Translations under genes and position numbers: made by a program | The notes under the pieces: generated by a model | Seen by the model: only the letters and a program-made list of their open reading frames with translations | What the model was told of the DNA's origin: nothing | Database searches by the model: none | IMG/VR virus record: IMGVR_UViG_3300028581_000099 | Location: 1 to 39,039 of that record | Reading direction: 5' to 3' (one strand) | Origin: a virus | DNA: 39,039 nt | In this document: positions 29,289 to 38,168 of the stretch, piece by piece | Numbering within the stretch: the first letter of the stretch is position 1 | Layout: every line of letters starts with the position of its first letter

Positions 29289-31250
29289 TTAGACTCCCTT
29301 CAAGTAAGACAATGGACTCTTGGCATCTTCACTTATCTTGCCTTGAGCTAGGTTACGACCTTTTTGACGCCTGATCTGTTCACGCATCTGTTCAAGACGG
29401 TTTGCACCTGCCTCAGAAGATCCATTGCCTAACAAGGCCACTGTCTCTGCGTCAAATACATATTCACCATCAGACAAGACCGCATCAACGTCATCAGATC
29501 TACCGTCTGCACCACCGCCTACACTATAGCTTCTTACCATGTTCATGGCTCCGCCAGCTGACATACCTTTTGGAGGTGTGCCATACTGGTAGTAAGAAGT
29601 TCTAGGATTGCGGTTTACAGGTTGAGGACGACCTTGTGGCGTACCCTGCGGCATACCCTGCGGCATACCCTGTTGACGACCTTGTGGCATTCCACCGCCT
29701 GCAGGAGGCATGTTGCCTGTTTGCATGGCTTGGTTCAAACCTCCGCGCATCGGCATTCCGCGTCCCATACCACCGGAAGGCATTCCTGTTTGCATCATGC
29801 GTGGGTTCATTGGGGCAGCTTGACCACCATTAGCATACGCCTGCTTCATCTGAATCAGTCCACCCATGGCTGCTGCCTTAGGAACCAATTCAAATTTTGA
29901 AGGAGTAAAGAACTGGTGCTCACCACCTTTTTGACCGTATTGATAGATGTCGTCGCCATAATTTTGTTGGCTTCGCAAATAGTTATACAAGTCCATAGGA
30001 CGATTAAAGTTAGGATCTTGAGTGCTAGAAGTAGAGGCTGGCTGTTCGTAACCAGATCCGCCCTGACTTAACGCACCTGCTGCAAGCGTAATACCTGCAA
30101 GCGTTGTCAGCGGATTGTCCATTGCGTAATCAACCACTTTTCCTGCAACGCCTTTTAGGTCTCCTGAGTTGATGTCGCTAAACTCAAAACTCTTAAGCTT
30201 ATCAGTGAGTGTCTTAGGCAAAGGAGCTGTGCCAGGAAGTGCAGGAGGTAGTGCTTCTGGAGTTGGTGTAAAGCCAAACTCTCCTACTGTTCCTGACGGC
30301 GTGGCATTGCCGTAAACGTCTATGCCCTCGCCGAACCAAGAATCTGTTGTTCCACGAATTGATGGATCAAGACTGTCCATGCTGTAGCGGAATTCAGGAA
30401 GTCCGGCAACTTCAGAAGTTAACCCTGTCCCACCCATCGAGTTGATGTAAGGAGAAGAAGGCTGCTGGATACCAAATCCACTTTGCCCTTGACCTGGTGG
30501 CTTAAGGCTAAAACCAGAATCTGGAGCAGGCGGCTCTAAAGACAATTGATTTAGCGGGCTTATCTCAGGTGCTACCGGAGGAACTACTGGAGGAACTACA
30601 TCATCTGCTATTCCCGGCAATTGGTTAATGACGTCTCCAAGAGGATCTACAGCTCCACTGCCTGCAGTAGGATCGATAGCTGGGATGTCAAAGTTAGCCC
30701 CCATGTTAAGACCTTCACCACTAGGAGTGAACGCACCACCTGGAACATTGGCTCCTCCACCGGCTGCTACAGATGAGTCCACAGGAGGCAATTCAAAACT
30801 AGCTCCTAGGTCTATTCCTTCTCCACTAGGAGTGAACGCACCACCTCCTTCAGGTATAGCGCCCCCTGGAGTGGAAAAGTAATCAAATGCACCTTGAGTG
30901 GCTCCTGCAGTTACGCCTGCAATAAGCCCGCCTTTGATTGCTTCGTCAAAATCTTCACCTTGAACTAAACCGGCAGCTGTATTACCGGCAGCGGCTCCAA
31001 GTCCTGCACCGACCGCTCCTGCGGCGGCTCCAAATGCCCCCAGTGACGGGAGCATTGCAGGCCCTAAGATCGCTGCTCCTGCAACCGTAGCAACGGCTGT
31101 TATTGGGTCATCAAGGATAGGCTGAATGACGTAATCGTCAATTGCGCTGCCTACATCACTAAGAGCACCACCTACATCTTCAACTGCATCTCCTACTGAC
31201 TCAACAACGCCGCCAATGGCATCACTAATTGCTGAAACGACTCCACCCAT
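29289..31250 (-). CDS. Gly/Pro-rich membrane-active virion protein (653 aa)
   Basis: The N-terminus has an acidic amphipathic segment and a long Gly-zipper hydrophobic region (AAILGPAMLPSLGAFGAAAG) that can enter a membrane. The middle holds two near-identical units GGAFTPSGEG(I/L)(D/N)(L/M)GA and many Pro residues. Later come Met-Gln-Gly repeats (MPQG, residues about 525-540). The C-terminus carries GRSDDVDAVLSDGEYVFDAET, a conserved block seen in ejection-type proteins of environmental phages, then a basic helix. It probably acts during DNA entry, at the host inner membrane. Repeat content makes it variable. Confidence 0.66.
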   Translation of the reverse strand: MGGVVSAISDAIGGVVESVGDAVEDVGGALSDVGSAIDDYVIQPILDDPITAVATVAGAAILGPAMLPSLGAFGAAAGAVGAGLGAAAGNTAAGLVQGEDFDEAIKGGLIAGVTAGATQGAFDYFSTPGGAIPEGGGAFTPSGEGIDLGASFELPPVDSSVAAGGGANVPGGAFTPSGEGLNMGANFDIPAIDPTAGSGAVDPLGDVINQLPGIADDVVPPVVPPVAPEISPLNQLSLEPPAPDSGFSLKPPGQGQSGFGIQQPSSPYINSMGGTGLTSEVAGLPEFRYSMDSLDPSIRGTTDSWFGEGIDVYGNATPSGTVGEFGFTPTPEALPPALPGTAPLPKTLTDKLKSFEFSDINSGDLKGVAGKVVDYAMDNPLTTLAGITLAAGALSQGGSGYEQPASTSSTQDPNFNRPMDLYNYLRSQQNYGDDIYQYGQKGGEHQFFTPSKFELVPKAAAMGGLIQMKQAYANGGQAAPMNPRMMQTGMPSGGMGRGMPMRGGLNQAMQTGNMPPAGGGMPQGRQQGMPQGMPQGTPQGRPQPVNRNPRTSYYQYGTPPKGMSAGGAMNMVRSYSVGGGADGRSDDVDAVLSDGEYVFDAETVALLGNGSSEAGANRLEQMREQIRRQKGRNLAQGKISEDAKSPLSYLKGV

Positions 31251-31705
31251 TATCTTACTCCTTGACGTGGTGTTCCGAGCTGCAAGGTCACTCTATACTG
31301 GTTGTCTTGGGTCATTTCAACTTGATAGCCCATACCAGGATTAGGAGGATTCTTTGAAACAGTTCGGAAGATATTTAATAGACTTTGATCTTTGAATTCT
31401 GTGACTAATACATCGTATCCGGCTTTGTATGCGTCAACGACGAATTGAAAACCAGATTGAAGAAAATTTTCTGCAGTATCAGCGTTTAATGCTCTGAATT
31501 GACCCTTGCGAGGATCTTGGGGAGCTCCGTGAATGATGTACAAGGTATTGCCATAGCGCAAGAACTTGCTGTCAGGCATCTGTACTTCCTTTACGAAAGT
31601 CACATAAAGGAATTCAGGTGGGTATTCTGATTGCGTATTTTCGGAAGCTGCTTTCAGCAACTCTCCGACCTGGAGCATCTGTTGTTTGCTATCTACTAAT
31701 GGCAT
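31250..31705 (-). CDS. Phage protein of unknown function, acyltransferase-like fold possible (151 aa)
   Basis: This is a 151-residue alpha/beta protein with FLYVTFVKEVQMP, then FRALNADTAENFLQSGFQFVVDAYKAGYDVLVTEFKD and a closing strand QYRVTLQLG. The order of strands and helices brings to mind GNAT-like proteins found beside phage internal virion genes, but the acetyl-CoA loop (RxxGxG/A) is not clearly present. It lies just after the ketoacyl synthase gene, so a role with the acyl carrier is possible. It overlaps the next gene by one base. Confidence 0.55.
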   Translation of the reverse strand: MPLVDSKQQMLQVGELLKAASENTQSEYPPEFLYVTFVKEVQMPDSKFLRYGNTLYIIHGAPQDPRKGQFRALNADTAENFLQSGFQFVVDAYKAGYDVLVTEFKDQSLLNIFRTVSKNPPNPGMGYQVEMTQDNQYRVTLQLGTPRQGVR

Positions 31706-31708
31706 AAT

Positions 31709-32830
31709 CTATATCCTTGTGTTGAACAGTGCGGCGCTGAACACGTTGCCCATACCCGCACTCAAGCTCACCACTATGCCTTCAGGAACTTCAACCGGAT
31801 GCGAGAGGTATACATCGTCCTCCTCTGTCCTATTCAAGATCTCAGGCACAGTGCCCTTCTCCAAATCATCGAACAGCAAGAGGGTCTCTAAAAGTCCACT
31901 CGCTCCCATCGTATGGCCGATTCGTTGCTTATACGATGTCGCTACAAACTTGCTAGGCAACTGGTCTAAACATGCTTTTTCGGCTGCATTGTTAGATTTT
32001 GTTCCAGTGCCATGTGTCTTGACGATTTTAATTTGTTCTGGCGAAATTTGACAAACTTCAATGGCACCTTTTATAGCTCTTGTAAATCCTTGACCATCAT
32101 CGCGCTGGCCAATGGCATTTGACATGATCTCCGTGGCTGTATAGGCCGCGATAAGTTCAGCTTTTGGTGTCAATCCAGACTTCTTATTGGCTTCTTCGCT
32201 CTCAAATACTGCAAAAGCAGCCCCTTGTCCTATGAAGAAGCCAAAGTTTTTGCTGTCAAAGGCAGAAGGCACCACCTGGTGATCTGCTGCCATCTTCTCG
32301 GTTAGCGTGGCTCCGGCTTCGCCAAAGAACTGCAGAGTCATATTATTGACCTGGTCTTCAACAGCTAGAACAATCACGCGGTCAAACCCGTAGAACTTAA
32401 TCAGGGTCTGTACATCCATTAGCGCCTTAAGACTAGATGTGCACGCGGTTGCATCTGTTGATGTATGATCTATTTCACCGCACTGCGAGGCTACTCGTCC
32501 TGCGTAGATCTGGGTCAATGACAACGGCAAGAGCTTAAAGTTAAAGGTCATGCTGTTTTCTTTGCCGGTCTTCCTGCCTTCGTTGGCAAAGTTACTATTG
32601 CCAGAAGCTAGGATAAATGCAGTCTTACCAGTTTGAGTCTCACGCAGTAGCTTCATTAGCCCTGGGTCTAGTACCTTTTCTGCTACAATATGAGCAGGGT
32701 GTAGCAATCCAGTCTTGACTCTTGCGTAGCTATCTGGGAACCAATGAATCCGCTGTGGGAAGCTATGATCTTCGTAGACCTCAGTCTCTGTCGTGCAGAC
32801 CGTGCGACTTTCAGTCAGGAAGATTCTCAT
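31709..32830 (-). CDS. Beta-ketoacyl-ACP synthase (FabF/KAS II-like)
   Basis: This enzyme elongates acyl chains held on acyl carrier protein. The start at 32830 (MRIFLTESRT) overlaps the ACP stop by ATGA; a GTG at 32839 is an alternative. It has 373 residues. The catalytic triad is intact: Cys in DATACTSSLK (C130), His in KTHGTGTKSN (H273), and Lys/His in YKQRIGHTMGASG (K301, H306). Spacing is close to FabF (Cys to first His about 143, Lys to second His 5). The N-terminus is shorter than FabF. It is embedded in the virion gene block. A role in making a lipid for a virion protein or changing host lipid is inference. Confidence 0.9.
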   Translation of the reverse strand: MRIFLTESRTVCTTETEVYEDHSFPQRIHWFPDSYARVKTGLLHPAHIVAEKVLDPGLMKLLRETQTGKTAFILASGNSNFANEGRKTGKENSMTFNFKLLPLSLTQIYAGRVASQCGEIDHTSTDATACTSSLKALMDVQTLIKFYGFDRVIVLAVEDQVNNMTLQFFGEAGATLTEKMAADHQVVPSAFDSKNFGFFIGQGAAFAVFESEEANKKSGLTPKAELIAAYTATEIMSNAIGQRDDGQGFTRAIKGAIEVCQISPEQIKIVKTHGTGTKSNNAAEKACLDQLPSKFVATSYKQRIGHTMGASGLLETLLLFDDLEKGTVPEILNRTEEDDVYLSHPVEVPEGIVVSLSAGMGNVFSAALFNTRI

Positions 32831-33117
32831 TGAATCCACCCCATCGCCTGCTCAAAAGACTCAGGTTTACGTCTTCCATTTTCATTTAAAAAATCCCAGC
32901 ATTCCTGCGGGCCTGCTGCATGCATCTCTTTACTCTTCTCATCTTCTACGTCATATATCTCGCAGAGATACATAGTACACATTAGAAGGTCAAGACTATC
33001 AAGGCCAGCATCTACGAATGGCATGTCCATCTTATCAATAGGTTTTAAATCAGCATGAAACGGTTTTGCTTTTTTAGCTACTTCTTGCAGCAGCTTGAGG
33101 AAATCTTGTTCAGTCAT
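32827..33117 (-). CDS. Acyl carrier protein
   Basis: This is a 96-residue acidic helical protein with DAGLDSLDLLMCTMYLCEIY (residues 36-55). The DSL motif holds the Ser (S41) that takes the 4'-phosphopantetheine arm, preceded by FVDAGL, all as in ACP. It is slightly longer than bacterial ACP (about 78), with a C-terminal extension (FEQAMGWIQ). The stop is coupled to the ketoacyl synthase start, so the two probably work as a pair. The arm must be added by a host phosphopantetheinyl transferase; none is seen here. The start ATG follows the upstream stop directly. Confidence 0.88.
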   Translation of the reverse strand: MTEQDFLKLLQEVAKKAKPFHADLKPIDKMDMPFVDAGLDSLDLLMCTMYLCEIYDVEDEKSKEMHAAGPQECWDFLNENGRRKPESFEQAMGWIQ

Positions 33118-33345
33118 TTAGTCCACCATTTGTACGAAGCGTTCTGCCCAAATACGCCAGTCGTCAAAATCATTTGGATTAGGAACGTTCTTTTGGCTTA
33201 GTCCTGAAATAACGCAGAACTGTACGCCCCACTCCTGCCACTTGGTTTCGTCGTCTAGCCTCGCGAGCGGGCCATAAGTATCCAGGTCGAGTACGATCTG
33301 ATCTGCCCAATCTCTAAGACCTATTATAACAGGCTGCGTGATCAC
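33118..33345 (-). CDS. Small hypothetical protein before the ACP gene (75 aa)
   Basis: This is an acidic, Trp- and Asp-rich protein (WADQIVLDLDTYGPL, DDWRIWAERFVQMVD) starting with GTG in a GTGA overlap with the tail-hub gene. The stop directly abuts the ACP start. The conserved Trp/Asp pattern suggests a small folded virion or chaperone-like protein. No family was recognised. Confidence 0.6.
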   Translation of the reverse strand: MITQPVIIGLRDWADQIVLDLDTYGPLARLDDETKWQEWGVQFCVISGLSQKNVPNPNDFDDWRIWAERFVQMVD

Positions 33346-34985
33346 GTGGAACCCCCTGCAACAGCTCCAAGCACATTTCCGTCTGCAGGTTCAACGTGGG
33401 CAATAATCTGGCCCATTTGGTAATCACCATTGATTGTGTTTGAAGTGAATCTAAAACGAAGCTCTCTGCGCTCTTCTTTGAACCAGACAACTTGCTCGTA
33501 AGGATCTGATGGGTTTGCATATATGGTTCTTTCAGGGCCAGCTACCTCACCAGCCTTGGCGTTAGCTCGTCCGGTCAACTGAACAGTCATATTTTCAGAC
33601 TGCACAAAGTCAGGCTCTACCATCTCAACCCTGATCCACTTACTCTGAGGATTTCCACCGACTAAGAAGCTCATATCAGCTGTCTCAAAGAAAGAAGGAA
33701 CAGCCGTGATAAACTGGCCATTGATCTCGTTGACGCCTTTTTCATGCTGCCAGACAAGGAAGCCTTCTTCAGCTTCAATGATCCTTTGATTATCGTCTTC
33801 AGTGATCCTAAGATCTCCTGTCTCTGTGATCCTGTTTTGAGGAGCAAAGTCAGATTGCTGAACGCCAGTCAAGATAGGAGCAGCGTAGACAGGTGAAAAT
33901 TCGCCAGCTGATCTACCGCCGTTAGGCAGCTCGGTGTCATACCAGGTATTTTCTTTAATGTTATAGATCACGGCGTGTGAACACTCAATTGCATCACCAC
34001 GTGGATAACACCACCAGATCTCACCAAAACGAGGAATCTTAAATGCAAATACTCTTTGGGCTTGTGCTCTATTTAAACCGTCAAAGAAGTAGTTAATGTT
34101 GAGATTGTTAGGAATCTCACGGACAACGCCGTTAAACACTAAGAATCTATCTGTGCCGCACCAAAAGTATTGGCCATCGTATTCAATAGCAGAAGCAGCT
34201 GACAAGATACTAGAGTTACTACTGATTGTGTCAAATTGGAAGATCTGAGCACCACCGACAAAGGATGCGCGGATAACAGCGTCTGCTGACCAATAGAGGC
34301 CAGCAGGGGCATTTCCTGGACCACCTCTAAGTGGAAGTCCACGAACAATCTTCTGTGCCGCTACGCGTGCCGTACCTGATCCTGATCCAGTCAAGTCTGT
34401 TGGGTCACCGGCTACAGACCAACCAATAACTCCGTCTGATCCAAAGTAGGTCAAATATGGATGCAGGACGCATACGCCGCCTGAGACATTAGCTCCTGCA
34501 GGAAATCCTGTGATCTCAGTAAGGGGAGCCGCGCCTGTAAGGTTGCCAATAAATAATTGACCGCCAAGAGTATTACACAGGCAATTGGCATTTGGAGCCA
34601 CCTGCGCAACAAGAGTATTGTCAGGAGGTATATTAGTGCTGTCATAGACGACATCAAATTGCCAGATATTGTCATCACTTACTTGTAGGGTAGACGGCGT
34701 TCTATTGATTACTAAGCTTGTAGACCCAAACGGATCAATCAAAAACCTCTCAATAAAGCCAGCTGATCCTGAATGGAAGTAAGTATAGCTGTTTTCTGTG
34801 TACGTCTTTAGGCCACGGCTAATCTCAGACAAGAATCTGCTGATGGCTGTGTAGCCACCCATCTTACGAGGAAGTCCACGCTGAAAACGAACCCATTGTC
34901 CGTCTACGTAATAATCCCCCTCAAACCTGGTACCGTCACGCTTGATACCGGCCTGCGAACGAATGACGACAGGCGTTGTTGGCAT
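33342..34985 (-). CDS. Tail hub / DNA-stabilisation-like protein (P22 gp10-like)
   Basis: This is a 547-residue, beta-rich protein. It begins with VVIRSQAGIKRDGTRFEGDYY and contains repeated strand-turn segments (FGSDGVIGWSVAGDPTDL, EYDGQYFWCGTDRFLVFNG) and an aromatic part 'YNIKENTWYDTELPNGG', as in beta-propeller proteins that close the P22-type portal channel after packaging. The order with the adaptor-like gene upstream fits the P22 scheme gp4-gp10. It overlaps the 75-aa gene by 4 bp (GTGA). The identification is by pattern and place. Confidence 0.68.
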   Translation of the reverse strand: MPTTPVVIRSQAGIKRDGTRFEGDYYVDGQWVRFQRGLPRKMGGYTAISRFLSEISRGLKTYTENSYTYFHSGSAGFIERFLIDPFGSTSLVINRTPSTLQVSDDNIWQFDVVYDSTNIPPDNTLVAQVAPNANCLCNTLGGQLFIGNLTGAAPLTEITGFPAGANVSGGVCVLHPYLTYFGSDGVIGWSVAGDPTDLTGSGSGTARVAAQKIVRGLPLRGGPGNAPAGLYWSADAVIRASFVGGAQIFQFDTISSNSSILSAASAIEYDGQYFWCGTDRFLVFNGVVREIPNNLNINYFFDGLNRAQAQRVFAFKIPRFGEIWWCYPRGDAIECSHAVIYNIKENTWYDTELPNGGRSAGEFSPVYAAPILTGVQQSDFAPQNRITETGDLRITEDDNQRIIEAEEGFLVWQHEKGVNEINGQFITAVPSFFETADMSFLVGGNPQSKWIRVEMVEPDFVQSENMTVQLTGRANAKAGEVAGPERTIYANPSDPYEQVVWFKEERRELRFRFTSNTINGDYQMGQIIAHVEPADGNVLGAVAGGST

Positions 34986-36175
34986 TAGTAAGTTCCACCT
35001 TGAATTGGATCTAGTCCGATTGCAACCTGGGCAGCTGCCTGAGAAGCTGCAGTAAAGATAGCAATACCTGTTGCCGTTCCGCCTAGATTGATCAAGGCAT
35101 TGCCCGCTGTCGTTGCTCCTGTACCACCCTCGGAGATAGCGATCGGAACAGAGACGCCACCAGTATCAGCCGTCAAGACATCATTTCCGTCACTGTAGCA
35201 TATCGTTCTAGCTCCCTGGTTTACAGTCACGCCTGTGCCTGCAGCCGTTCTGATAGTCAGGGTATATGGACCTGTGGTATTATTCGCAACCCAGTACTGC
35301 TGTACAGTTCCTGGTACTATCACGCTGCGGTTACCGGTAAGGGCACCTGTAAAGCTATATGCAATCCTGTTTAATTCGTTACCTGAGAGAGTATAGGAGC
35401 CAGTTCCTGCAACGTTGATTGACGTATAGTCAAATGCAAAGACAGGGGATTGCCCGTAGCCGATGGTGTAGAAGTTAACTCCATCTGTCAAGATAATTGC
35501 AGAATCCCCTGGTTGAAATACCAAATTTGACGATCCATTGATCGTCTGGGTACCTGCAGGGTCTACGGTCAGGGCTCCTGTGCCTACGTTGCGAAGCTGA
35601 ATAAACCAGTTATTGCCAAGGGTTCCTGCTGAAGCTAGGTTTAAGACTCCGGCTCCTCCGTTCCACAAAAATGTAGTTGCTCTGTCAGCAACACCTGCCG
35701 TATACGTTGTTCCAAACGAGGTCAACGGCATAGCAAGTGATAACAGGGTTCCGATAGCAATTAAACCAGTCCCTGCTAAAGAAGCGGCATTCGCTGTAGA
35801 TACTGCCGCCCCATACTGAAGTGCTTCCCATTGGCCGCCAGCTGTTGTATTGTCAGTCAAATAGATCTGCCATATAGAGCCAGCAATAGGAGCGGCTACT
35901 TGGACGCCTGCATTGTTTCTGATGATGAATGTGTTTGCACCTACGTTGTTAAACAGGATTGCTTGTCCTGTAGACGCTTCTAACGCACTTGGCAGAGTCA
36001 AGATAAACGGGCCTGCAGAAGCAGTCACGTCCATGATGCCAGCAATTAAGTTTGTAGACGGTGCAGTCTCAAGAGCCCAGTCGTAGGTCGTGTTGGCAGT
36101 AAGCGAGACTTCAGAATAGCTGATCTCTGATGGGGAGATATTGCTACCTCCAAAGATATTTGTAAACACAGTCAT
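34985..36175 (-). CDS. Tail fibre/appendage-like protein with three beta-repeat modules (396 aa)
   Basis: The sequence is Thr/Ala/Gly-rich and beta-rich, built of repeated modules, each of about 100-120 residues ending in patterns such as GSIWQIYLTDN, DSAIILTDGVNF and ARTICYSDGNDV. The end has ISEGGTGATTAGNALINLGG, the 'GGTGATT' module common at the tips of tail fibres. No C-type lectin-like end was found, so it is not an obvious target of the nearby reverse transcriptase. Function: host attachment or fibre base. It overlaps the gp10-like start by one base. Confidence 0.7.
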   Translation of the reverse strand: MTVFTNIFGGSNISPSEISYSEVSLTANTTYDWALETAPSTNLIAGIMDVTASAGPFILTLPSALEASTGQAILFNNVGANTFIIRNNAGVQVAAPIAGSIWQIYLTDNTTAGGQWEALQYGAAVSTANAASLAGTGLIAIGTLLSLAMPLTSFGTTYTAGVADRATTFLWNGGAGVLNLASAGTLGNNWFIQLRNVGTGALTVDPAGTQTINGSSNLVFQPGDSAIILTDGVNFYTIGYGQSPVFAFDYTSINVAGTGSYTLSGNELNRIAYSFTGALTGNRSVIVPGTVQQYWVANNTTGPYTLTIRTAAGTGVTVNQGARTICYSDGNDVLTADTGGVSVPIAISEGGTGATTAGNALINLGGTATGIAIFTAASQAAAQVAIGLDPIQGGTY

Positions 36176-36176
36176 A

Positions 36177-36830
36177 TTAGGCCTCGTTTCTTACGGCGCC
36201 ACGGTCCAAGATCTTCTTGAGGTCTTCACCATTCAAGGCTTGGGCTGCCATAGCGTACATGTTTGTCCATACAGGGATGCGCTCGTCATTCTTCAGGAAT
36301 GGAGTCGCTTCTAAAAGTGTTGCATACAACAACAGGTTTGGTGCGTATTCAGTGAGCCAGTTTGTCTGGTTTGTGTCGTCTAGCAAAGCTGGCAGCTCGT
36401 AGTAAAGGATCTCAACAGGATACGCTTGGTCAGGTGTCGGAGCAAAGATCCAGTTTGTGTAGTTGTAGTCTGCATAGAATACAGGCTCGGCTACTTGAGT
36501 CTGATCAGGCCAATAGCTTCTGATGTACTCGTAGGCCCTTGTGAAGATCTGGACTCTGGTATTGTTTTGAACGCCTGTTCCAATGTTCATACTAATAGTC
36601 TCACGCCAGCGGTCTGGCTTAGGAATCACAGCAACACCAACTTGCATATTTGTTACGACAACGGCCTGAAAACCTTGAATCTTGAGGTCACGACTGATTC
36701 TGCGCTCTGCAAGGGTAATCAAGTTTGGAATCTGAGCAAAGACAATAGGGTCTGTGGAGGCAGAACCGCCACGCTCAAGATAGCTCCTGACGTCGTCCTT
36801 TAGTGTCGTAAATGTCATTGCTGCTGGCAT
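36177..36830 (-). CDS. Head-tail adaptor-like protein (P22 gp4/SU10 adaptor type)
   Basis: This is a 217-residue protein with DDVRSYLERGG, 'PIVFAQIPNLITLAERRISRDLKI' and 'TNWLTEYAPNLLLYATLLEATPFL'. These blocks match the phage adaptor group that binds below the portal. It precedes the fibre- and hub-like genes. Role: connects portal to tail in short-tailed phages. The family is known; the match is by eye. Confidence 0.75.
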   Translation of the reverse strand: MPAAMTFTTLKDDVRSYLERGGSASTDPIVFAQIPNLITLAERRISRDLKIQGFQAVVVTNMQVGVAVIPKPDRWRETISMNIGTGVQNNTRVQIFTRAYEYIRSYWPDQTQVAEPVFYADYNYTNWIFAPTPDQAYPVEILYYELPALLDDTNQTNWLTEYAPNLLLYATLLEATPFLKNDERIPVWTNMYAMAAQALNGEDLKKILDRGAVRNEA

Positions 36831-36839
36831 GGCTTATCC

Positions 36840-37304
36840 TTATGCTAAAAGACCAGGCAAATAGACTGTCTTGCCACTTTGTTTTACTGCTGTCAATTCC
36901 TGCTTCTTTAAATCAGTTGGGTCATAAGATACATGCACCCATCCGCTATCAGGAACACCTAGTGTGTAAAATTCTAATATCACTTGCGTGTAGTCAAGAT
37001 TTTCACTGATCCACTTAGCCAGCTCGTGGTTAGGAACTCCTGGGATCTCGATGTCTGCAGCGTTGCCGGTCATGTGATCTGAATTCTTGGCTCCGCCAAT
37101 GATCTGGTTTAACTTAGGGCTTCTATAGCCACTATTGACTTTAACACCTTTGCCAAAATGATCACGGGCTGGTTGAAGTATTTTTTCAGCCAGGCGCTGC
37201 AAATTTTGCTTAACATCTTCAGGAGGTGTATTGTCAACGCCAAGCCTGAGCCCGGTCTCGCTCTTTAGCATCTCCTGGAGGCTGAAGTTCTTACTTAGCT
37301 GCAT
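36840..37304 (-). CDS. Peptidase M15 endolysin
   Basis: This is a 154-residue zinc peptidase that cuts cell-wall peptide. Ligands are visible: SDHMTGNAADIEI (H77, D84) and GWVHVSY (H124). Earlier GYRSPKLN (59-66) is the typical substrate-side motif of the M15_3 group. No signal peptide or cell-wall-binding domain is present, so it needs the holin. It overlaps the holin end by 14 bp. It lyses the host from inside at the end of the cycle. Confidence 0.92.
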   Translation of the reverse strand: MQLSKNFSLQEMLKSETGLRLGVDNTPPEDVKQNLQRLAEKILQPARDHFGKGVKVNSGYRSPKLNQIIGGAKNSDHMTGNAADIEIPGVPNHELAKWISENLDYTQVILEFYTLGVPDSGWVHVSYDPTDLKKQELTAVKQSGKTVYLPGLLA

Positions 37305-37707
37305 CTGGCTTTTCCTTAGATTTCATGTCCATGATCTTCTCAAGGGTGCGTCCGCCAAAGTAGAACGACATGACTAACATGCCCCACTGGCCTAGCAGCT
37401 CGACATACTTCTCGTTAGCGTCTTGCCCAAAAGCTGACATCATGGCAAATATAAAATAGCCGAACAGAATAAATATAAGGGTCATGGGACGAATGTTCTT
37501 GGACAGCCAAGAGTCGCTAGTCATGTCGGCTTCTGCCCGCTTGGTGAGTTCTTGGGCTTCTATGTTGTCGGCATTGAGTTCGGCAAGCCTACCCTGCTGT
37601 TGCATCTCTAACAGTTCTTTTTGGGCCTTGGCCTTAGCTTCAGGGTCTGGAATAAACTTGTCCAAGACCTTCATACCAACATCAAACAACGCTGTTAATG
37701 GAAACAT
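37291..37707 (-). CDS. Holin of the 3-TM (GTA holin-like) type
   Basis: The start at 37707 (MFPLTALFDVG) has AGGAG 7 nt upstream and a TGATG overlap; the longer frame upstream would run into the previous gene. The product has 138 residues, with a hydrophobic first part, a charged coiled region (EAKAKAQKELLEMQQQGR), then two hydrophobic helices (PMTLIFILFGYFIFAMMSA, WGMLVMSFYFGGRTLEKI). This matches the GTA_holin_3TM group. It makes the membrane holes for the M15 endolysin just downstream. Confidence 0.86.
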   Translation of the reverse strand: MFPLTALFDVGMKVLDKFIPDPEAKAKAQKELLEMQQQGRLAELNADNIEAQELTKRAEADMTSDSWLSKNIRPMTLIFILFGYFIFAMMSAFGQDANEKYVELLGQWGMLVMSFYFGGRTLEKIMDMKSKEKPDAAK

Positions 37708-38162
37708 CAAAACGCTCCTAAAATAAACTTTAACCATAGCGTCACAATCAGTGCCGCCATAAAACAATAAAACTGTACCCGCCTTACTGCCTTCAAATCA
37801 TGCTGGAACTCTTCATTATCTTTGCGTTCCATGTTCTCAATGTCCAACTTAATCTTAAGTAGAGCATCCCATTCTTTAGCACCGTACTTCTTTACAAAAT
37901 CAATCTTTAACTTAGCCTCCTCATCGGAGATTTGTTTCTTATGCTGCCACTGCTCTAGAGCCTTGATTAACGCTCTTTGCTTCTTAAATTCTGCTTCCCG
38001 TCTTGCCCGTATGCGTTCTTGCGCTCTCTGCTGGGCTACATCTGTACCGTCTTTTTGTATGTTTTCAATCTGCTTAGAGACAGACTTGCCCGCTTCACGA
38101 GCAGAATCTAAGCCTGAACTAAGGCCCTTTACTCCTTCTGTTAAACCTAATGGATCGGACAT
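37707..38162 (-). CDS. Coiled-coil protein with C-terminal TM helix, possible spanin-like (151 aa)
   Basis: The protein has a long charged coiled coil (IRARREAEFKKQRALIKALE) and ends in one hydrophobic segment (FYCFMAALIVTLWLKFIL). It stands directly before the holin with a TGATG junction. Position within the lysis cassette suggests spanin or holin-partner function, but the C-terminal location of the membrane helix differs from the classical i-spanin, whose helix is N-terminal. No overlapping o-spanin (lipoprotein) frame was found. Confidence 0.62.
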   Translation of the reverse strand: MSDPLGLTEGVKGLSSGLDSAREAGKSVSKQIENIQKDGTDVAQQRAQERIRARREAEFKKQRALIKALEQWQHKKQISDEEAKLKIDFVKKYGAKEWDALLKIKLDIENMERKDNEEFQHDLKAVRRVQFYCFMAALIVTLWLKFILGAF

Positions 38163-38168
38163 AGAAAA

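Noticed and set aside
34985-36175. Fibre-like protein as DGR target
   Set aside because: Its C-terminus has no C-type-lectin-like variable end, and no second copy of its 3' sequence was seen in the window.
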